A DNA stretch of 41,141 nucleotides from Helicobacter bizzozeronii CCUG 35545 (GTDB lineage: Bacteria > Campylobacterota > Campylobacteria > Campylobacterales > Helicobacteraceae), in the NCBI GenBank assembly GCA_000263275.1, contig CAGP01000078.1, positions 1-41,141 on the forward strand, in the 5' to 3' direction. The notes under the pieces are model-generated. The model had not been told where the DNA came from. It searched no databases and saw nothing but the letters and a program-made list of their open reading frames with translations. The stretch's first letter is position 1, and each line of letters opens with the position of its first letter. Position numbers and translations under genes: made by a program. Positions 37,684 through 41,141 of this stretch are shown in pieces.

Positions 37684-39001
37684 AGATTCCCCTAGAACCT
37701 CCCCATTGCCATATCACACGCCCTTGGGCATCCCTATCAACTTTGTCTAGCACAGGGCATTCTACGCTTTTGCAGACAGAATCTCTGCTCTTAGCATTGC
37801 TCATCTTGTTTATATTTAAGTTATCACTAACATGTGCGATGTGATCTTGTTGAGTGAGAAAAGCCATCACGCTTGCTTGCATCGCCATTGTCTTATTCAA
37901 AAAGAGTAGTTGGTTGGTAATCTCTCTCAAATAAGCAAGGCTTAAACCCTTAATTTTTTGGTTATAATCTGCAAGCACCTGAGATTGGGCATCTTTATCC
38001 TTAGCGGTTGCTAAGGCTTCTTGAAACTCTTTAGTGGTTTAATCGAGATCATTAGAGAGTTTGTCTCTGTTAAGTAAGATAGGCTCACAAGTGTTAGTTC
38101 TAGTGTTTTCTTTGCAGTATTTGATTTTCTGTTTGTTGTTATTGGCATTTTTGTCAGTAACGCCTAATTCAGCATTGAGCGTGTCTAACCTTGCAATAAG
38201 GGGCTGGATTTTTTGTTGGAGAGCATTTTCTTCTTTGATCTTTTGTTGGATGCGTGCAACGGCTTTTTGAAATCTAGCCTCTCTCACCGCTCGCCAGTCC
38301 CCACGCATGATTGCTTGACTTTCATCAATGTTGTAATTTTGTTCTTTGACTTCGACTTCATACTTGTTTAATTGCTCACATAAAATCATTCCCAATGCCC
38401 GTCCACTCAATTCTCCTTCTAAGCCCTTCAGATTAGAATAGGTGCTTTCGCTCAGTTGTTTGATAAGGGCTTGTGCATCCCTAATAACGGCTGTTTGCTC
38501 TCCAGCACGGGAAATGGCCACACTTAGATTGTGAAAGTCTATAACTTTATTGTGCGTGAGCTGATTTACATCTAACCACGGGCACTCTTTTTTCAAATAT
38601 TTATCCTGCAACTTGTCTCTAATATCAAAATTCTCCACAGCCTTTTTCAAATCCTCATAGTTAGCCTGAATACTAGCAATTTGGCTTTTGAATTGATCGA
38701 GCAATCTCATAGGATTGGCAATGGTGATCGCAGAACCGCTAATGAGTGCATTGGCCTTGTTCATCAAGTCATTAACCTTGCTCAACTGGGCGATTTGCTG
38801 TTGGGCTTTAGAAATCATCTCTTCGTATTTTTTAATCCCATCTACCATTTTGCCTAACATTGTGCCTTGTTGGCTATTAATGCTGGCTAATTGTCCGTTA
38901 GCTGCCTCATCAAAAGTGAGCATACCAACGGCTAGGGCATTGGACACAAGCGTGCTAGATAGAATAAGGGAAAAGAAGGGTTTGTAAGCCATTCTGAGCA
39001 T
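37670..39001 (-). pseudogene. virB5: VirB5/TrbJ-like minor pilin, interrupted by an in-frame stop
   Basis: ATG 39001 follows AAGGAG. A signal peptide (FFSLILSSTLVSNALA) leads into MLTFDEAANGQLASI and long helices (MISKAQQQIAQLSKVNDLMN), typical of TrbJ/VirB5 pilus-tip proteins. A TAA at 38041-38039 stops the frame after 320 residues, but the same frame continues open as TTKEFQEALATAKDKDAQSQ, then LNKTMAMQASVMAFL and a C-terminal tail to 37670, giving about 443 residues. The stop could be a point mutation (CAA or AAA to TAA) or a real short form. Four cysteines in the first part suggest periplasmic folding. Confidence 0.65.
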
Positions 39002-39018
39002 CTTAACTCCTTTTTTCC

Positions 39019-39024
39019 ATTATA
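39019..39024 (-). promoter_or_regulatory. -10 box for the virB5-like gene
   Basis: The minus strand reads TATAAT 18 bp before ATG 39001, with AAGGAG between, a very short leader like that of the antitoxin gene. It lies just downstream of the inverted repeat at 39042-39070. Confidence 0.45.
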
Positions 39025-39041
39025 ACATCATCTGACTATCT

Positions 39042-39070
39042 AGCGTTTTGGTTAAGTGTGCGAAAACGCT
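39042..39070. repeat. Inverted repeat, candidate oriT hairpin or operator
   Basis: Perfect 8-bp arms AGCGTTTT (39042-39049) and AAAACGCT (39063-39070) enclose the 13-nt loop GGTTAAGTGTGCG. The gap 39002-39139 between the relaxase and virB5-like genes has no coding frame. The loop's TAAGTGTGC is similar to the TAAGTGCGC nic core of RSF1010-type origins. Alternatively it may be an operator at the virB5 promoter. Confidence 0.45.
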
Positions 39071-39139
39071 ACATCACAATCATTTGCTGGAGTCTGCACC
39101 AAAAATGGCGGTGTGTTTTAAAGCAAAACAATCTTTATT

Positions 39140-41023
39140 TTAAAATACAAGTATTGTATTATGTTTTATTGTATTGTATTTTACTTGATAAGACACGCTA
39201 TCTTGGGTAGTAGTCTTGTCTAGCTCAGATACAGATGTAAGTACATTGCTCGCCCTTGCGTGTCTTTGTGGGAGCTCTGACTCATTGCTAAGATGTTGCT
39301 GGTTGGACTGCTTATGCCTATCTGTGCCCTGTATAACAACGGAAGACTTAGGAGTAGCTTGTATGGTGTGGGGCACACCAGAAACTTTTTGAGTTTGGGA
39401 TAACTCTTTAACATTAGAAACTGGCTCTCTTTGTTCAACCTTGAGCTTTTGCAAGAGCTGTTTAGCATCTAGCAAGATCAAAGGCAAATGTTGTGCGTGG
39501 GTGTTTAAAAAGCGGTTAGCACTTAAAATCTCTTTAGCAATGAAAGATAGACTCTTACTAATGCGCTCTAGTGAGCGGTTGAGTTGTGCATAGTTTGGGT
39601 TGAGCAACAGACTCTCTTGCTCTTTTGGGCTTGTAGCTTGTTGGTGCCGTTGTGTCCATCTACCCTCTAAGTCCTCTTTCTCTTGTCTAAGAGCATTGAA
39701 GCGTTGCACTAAGAAAGCTAGTCTTTCATTAGCAATATTGAGCAAGGCTTGTTGGTTGCTTTGGATAATGACTAGCTGTCTATCTTGCTCACTGGGATTA
39801 ACTTCTTGGAGCTGGGGCACAAGGTGTGCTAAAGTTGTAAGCTTGTAGTAATGCTGTTTGAGATTTTTAAGCGTGGGTGGTTGGTGGTGTAGAGCTTGGG
39901 CAATGTGATCTAAGAAGTTAGGATTGATAAAGTTTCTCTCTTGAGTGATGCGCTGTATCTCTATTTCACTTTTGAGTCTAGTTATGTGCAAAATAGTGTT
40001 TTTATCCAAACAGCGTTGATCTAGTCGTTTGTATTGCTCATAGATGGCCTGTTTCTTTTGCAAGAGAGTGAAACCTCTAGTTTGTTGCTCAAAGAGTGTA
40101 TTGGTGTAGTCTAGCCAAGCTTGCAAGGTCTCTTTAGTATGGGTGAGATCGTGCTGGTGTCGCTCTAAAGATTGTGAAAAATATTCTTTTAACTCTTGGA
40201 GAGTGGGGACATCTAGAGCATCCAAAGGCTCGAAGTGTTCTTTGTTTGCCTTGTTATAGCCTTTGGAGAGAGTGGCACGGCGTTCTAGTTCCTCTGGGCT
40301 AGGGGGGCGTATATTTGGGACTTTTTCCCAAGCACGGCGGGCCAAGACTTGTCTGACACGCAAGAGCTTATCCTCATAAAACTTAACCCGCTGTTCTAAG
40401 TATCTGATGTGTTTATGAATAGCTTGTGAGCCAACACTGAGGAGCTCTTGGTTATAGTGATTGATGTGTTTTTCTTTGCTAGATAAGTCTTTTTCTGCTT
40501 GTTTCTCTTCCTCTTTAATAGTGCGCAAGCGTTGGTTGAGATTATCCAAAGCTTGCAAGCTAGGTTGATTGACATAGAGATGTTCGGGTGTTTGCAACCA
40601 CGCATTGACACGATAACTAAACTCTTCTCTTAAATCGTGGAAAAACTCTTTGCAATGAGTGCGTGTGGCAAAGCGCAATCTCTTTTTAGTGATTTGGTTA
40701 GTTTTATTGATAAAGACATGGATATGGGCGTGTTCTTGGTGGTTGTGGGGCACTAAAGCAAACTTGTGATCGGGCATACAAGCTCTGAGTGTTTCAAAAG
40801 TGGTGTGGAGTAGATTGTGCATTGTCAAGTCATCGGGTTTTTCTTTGAGAGAAAAGACCAAGTGCATCGCTTCATTATAATCTTTGAGCAGATCAAAGTC
40901 TGCTGTCCATTCTTCTAAAATATCCCCCACGCTCACTTGTTCAAACCATTGGTTGTAGGCTTTCTTGTTGTCTGTGCCCTTAAGAGCATAGACAAACGCA
41001 TTTTTCAAATGCGCGCGCTTCAT
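39140..41023 (-). CDS. Relaxase (MobA/VirD2-type), 5' end disturbed by an insertion
   Basis: From ATG 41023 about 627 residues: MKRAHLKNAFVYALKG holds the likely catalytic tyrosine region, MHLVFSLKEKPDDLT follows, and PHNHQEHAHIHVFIN is the histidine triad of Mob relaxases. The remainder is helical and coiled with a disordered tail. The frame is open upstream through TPVIIKNIGQ into the transposon end that begins at 41059, so the original start was probably further upstream and has been displaced; a GTG at 41065 inside the element could act as a substitute, with AGGGG about 13 bp before it. The relaxase nicks oriT and pilots the strand through VirD4. Co-directional with the virB5-like gene. 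Confidence 0.78.
   Translation of the reverse strand: MKRAHLKNAFVYALKGTDNKKAYNQWFEQVSVGDILEEWTADFDLLKDYNEAMHLVFSLKEKPDDLTMHNLLHTTFETLRACMPDHKFALVPHNHQEHAHIHVFINKTNQITKKRLRFATRTHCKEFFHDLREEFSYRVNAWLQTPEHLYVNQPSLQALDNLNQRLRTIKEEEKQAEKDLSSKEKHINHYNQELLSVGSQAIHKHIRYLEQRVKFYEDKLLRVRQVLARRAWEKVPNIRPPSPEELERRATLSKGYNKANKEHFEPLDALDVPTLQELKEYFSQSLERHQHDLTHTKETLQAWLDYTNTLFEQQTRGFTLLQKKQAIYEQYKRLDQRCLDKNTILHITRLKSEIEIQRITQERNFINPNFLDHIAQALHHQPPTLKNLKQHYYKLTTLAHLVPQLQEVNPSEQDRQLVIIQSNQQALLNIANERLAFLVQRFNALRQEKEDLEGRWTQRHQQATSPKEQESLLLNPNYAQLNRSLERISKSLSFIAKEILSANRFLNTHAQHLPLILLDAKQLLQKLKVEQREPVSNVKELSQTQKVSGVPHTIQATPKSSVVIQGTDRHKQSNQQHLSNESELPQRHARASNVLTSVSELDKTTTQDSVSYQVKYNTIKHNTILVF
39144..39178. repeat. 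AT-rich repeats sharing a 15-mer with the parA region
   Basis: AATACAAGTATTGTA at 39144-39158 is identical to 5964-5978, and TATTGTAT units recur to about 39178. They overlap the last codons of the relaxase frame. Confidence 0.55.
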
Positions 41024-41058
41024 CTGCCCGATATTCTTAATGATTACAGGGGTCTTAC

Positions 41059-41141
41059 CAACCACGCCGTAAAGCCCCTAGCTTTAGCTATGAGGATATA
41101 AGGCTAGCACAAGCATGTCTGTGCTAATATTTGTGTTGCAA
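41059..41141 (+). mobile_element. Left end of a second IS608-type element, running off the window
   Basis: Host TTAC at 41055-41058 is followed by the same left end as the copy at 22264-22486: AAAG at 41071-41074 and a hairpin starting CCCCTAGC (41075-41095). Over the 83 visible bases only about four positions differ from the other copy read on its own strand. The right end and any transposase genes lie beyond the edge, so it may be a full IS or another short derivative. Confidence 0.8.

Noticed and set aside
41024-41065. Relaxase start at GTG 41065 as the native start
   Set aside because: The GTG lies inside the IS608-type end (element begins at 41059), so it cannot be the ancestral start; kept only as a possible substitute start.
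1-41141. tRNA, rRNA or integrase gene marking an ICE end
   Set aside because: I looked for tRNA-like cloverleaf ends, rRNA stretches and a tyrosine recombinase and saw none, so integration status stays open.

Overview
The window looks like an accessory region from a gastric, probably non-pylori, Helicobacter. The reasons are a close CtkA-type kinase, a Helicobacter-style outer-membrane barrel, split Type I restriction genes, and transposon ends carrying every recognition signal I know for H. pylori IS608 (ISHp608). Gene content resembles the H. pylori ICEHptfs elements or a conjugative plasmid: one VirB/VirD4 type IV secretion system (T4SS), a relaxase, topoisomerase I, a primase-like protein and ParA. 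No integrase or attachment site is visible, so I cannot tell an integrated element from a plasmid.

Layout. 1-4.8 kb: a toxin/kinase island with a Fic remnant, HipA, a CtkA homologue, a Doc toxin with a 50-residue antitoxin, and a second HipA-fold kinase. 4.9-6.2 kb: a ribbon-helix-helix partner and ParA with an AT-rich, repeat-bearing upstream region. 6.2-11.6 kb: Type I R-M genes (tandem half-hsdS, broken hsdR, frameshifted hsdS, 3' fragment of hsdM). 11.7-24.3 kb: virB2-virB3-virB4-virB7-virB8-virB9-virB10, a large exported protein, an outer-membrane protein, a coiled-coil protein and virB11. 24.3-30.4 kb: a MobC-like protein, virD4, topA and a third HipA-fold kinase. 30.4-36.9 kb: an ArdC-like protein, a Gln/Glu-rich protein, a Toprim/AEP-like primase and virB6. 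37.0-41.1 kb: a possible entry-exclusion protein, then on the minus strand a virB5-like gene, a candidate oriT hairpin and the relaxase, whose 5' end is cut by a transposon end that runs off the window.

The genes form a transfer machine (pilus, core channel, three ATPases, relaxosome) plus DNA processing (topoisomerase, primase), partition, anti-restriction and stabilisation modules. Many genes are interrupted, mostly by a one-base change in a homopolymer. Correcting one base restores the frame and often an ATGA or GTGA overlap with the next gene, so these are either assembly errors or very recent or switchable inactivations.

Main finds: (1) a 223-bp IS608-type element with no transposase, inserted in the outer-membrane protein gene with intact cleavage and guide tetranucleotides, with a second copy at the relaxase 5' end; (2) a primase-like protein in which an AEP-like block appears to sit inside a Toprim fold; (3) three HipA/CtkA-type kinases plus HipA, Fic and Doc on one mobile region; (4) perfect inverted repeats in opposed hsdS genes that could invert the hsdR segment; (5) a candidate oriT and a shared 15-bp palindromic motif.
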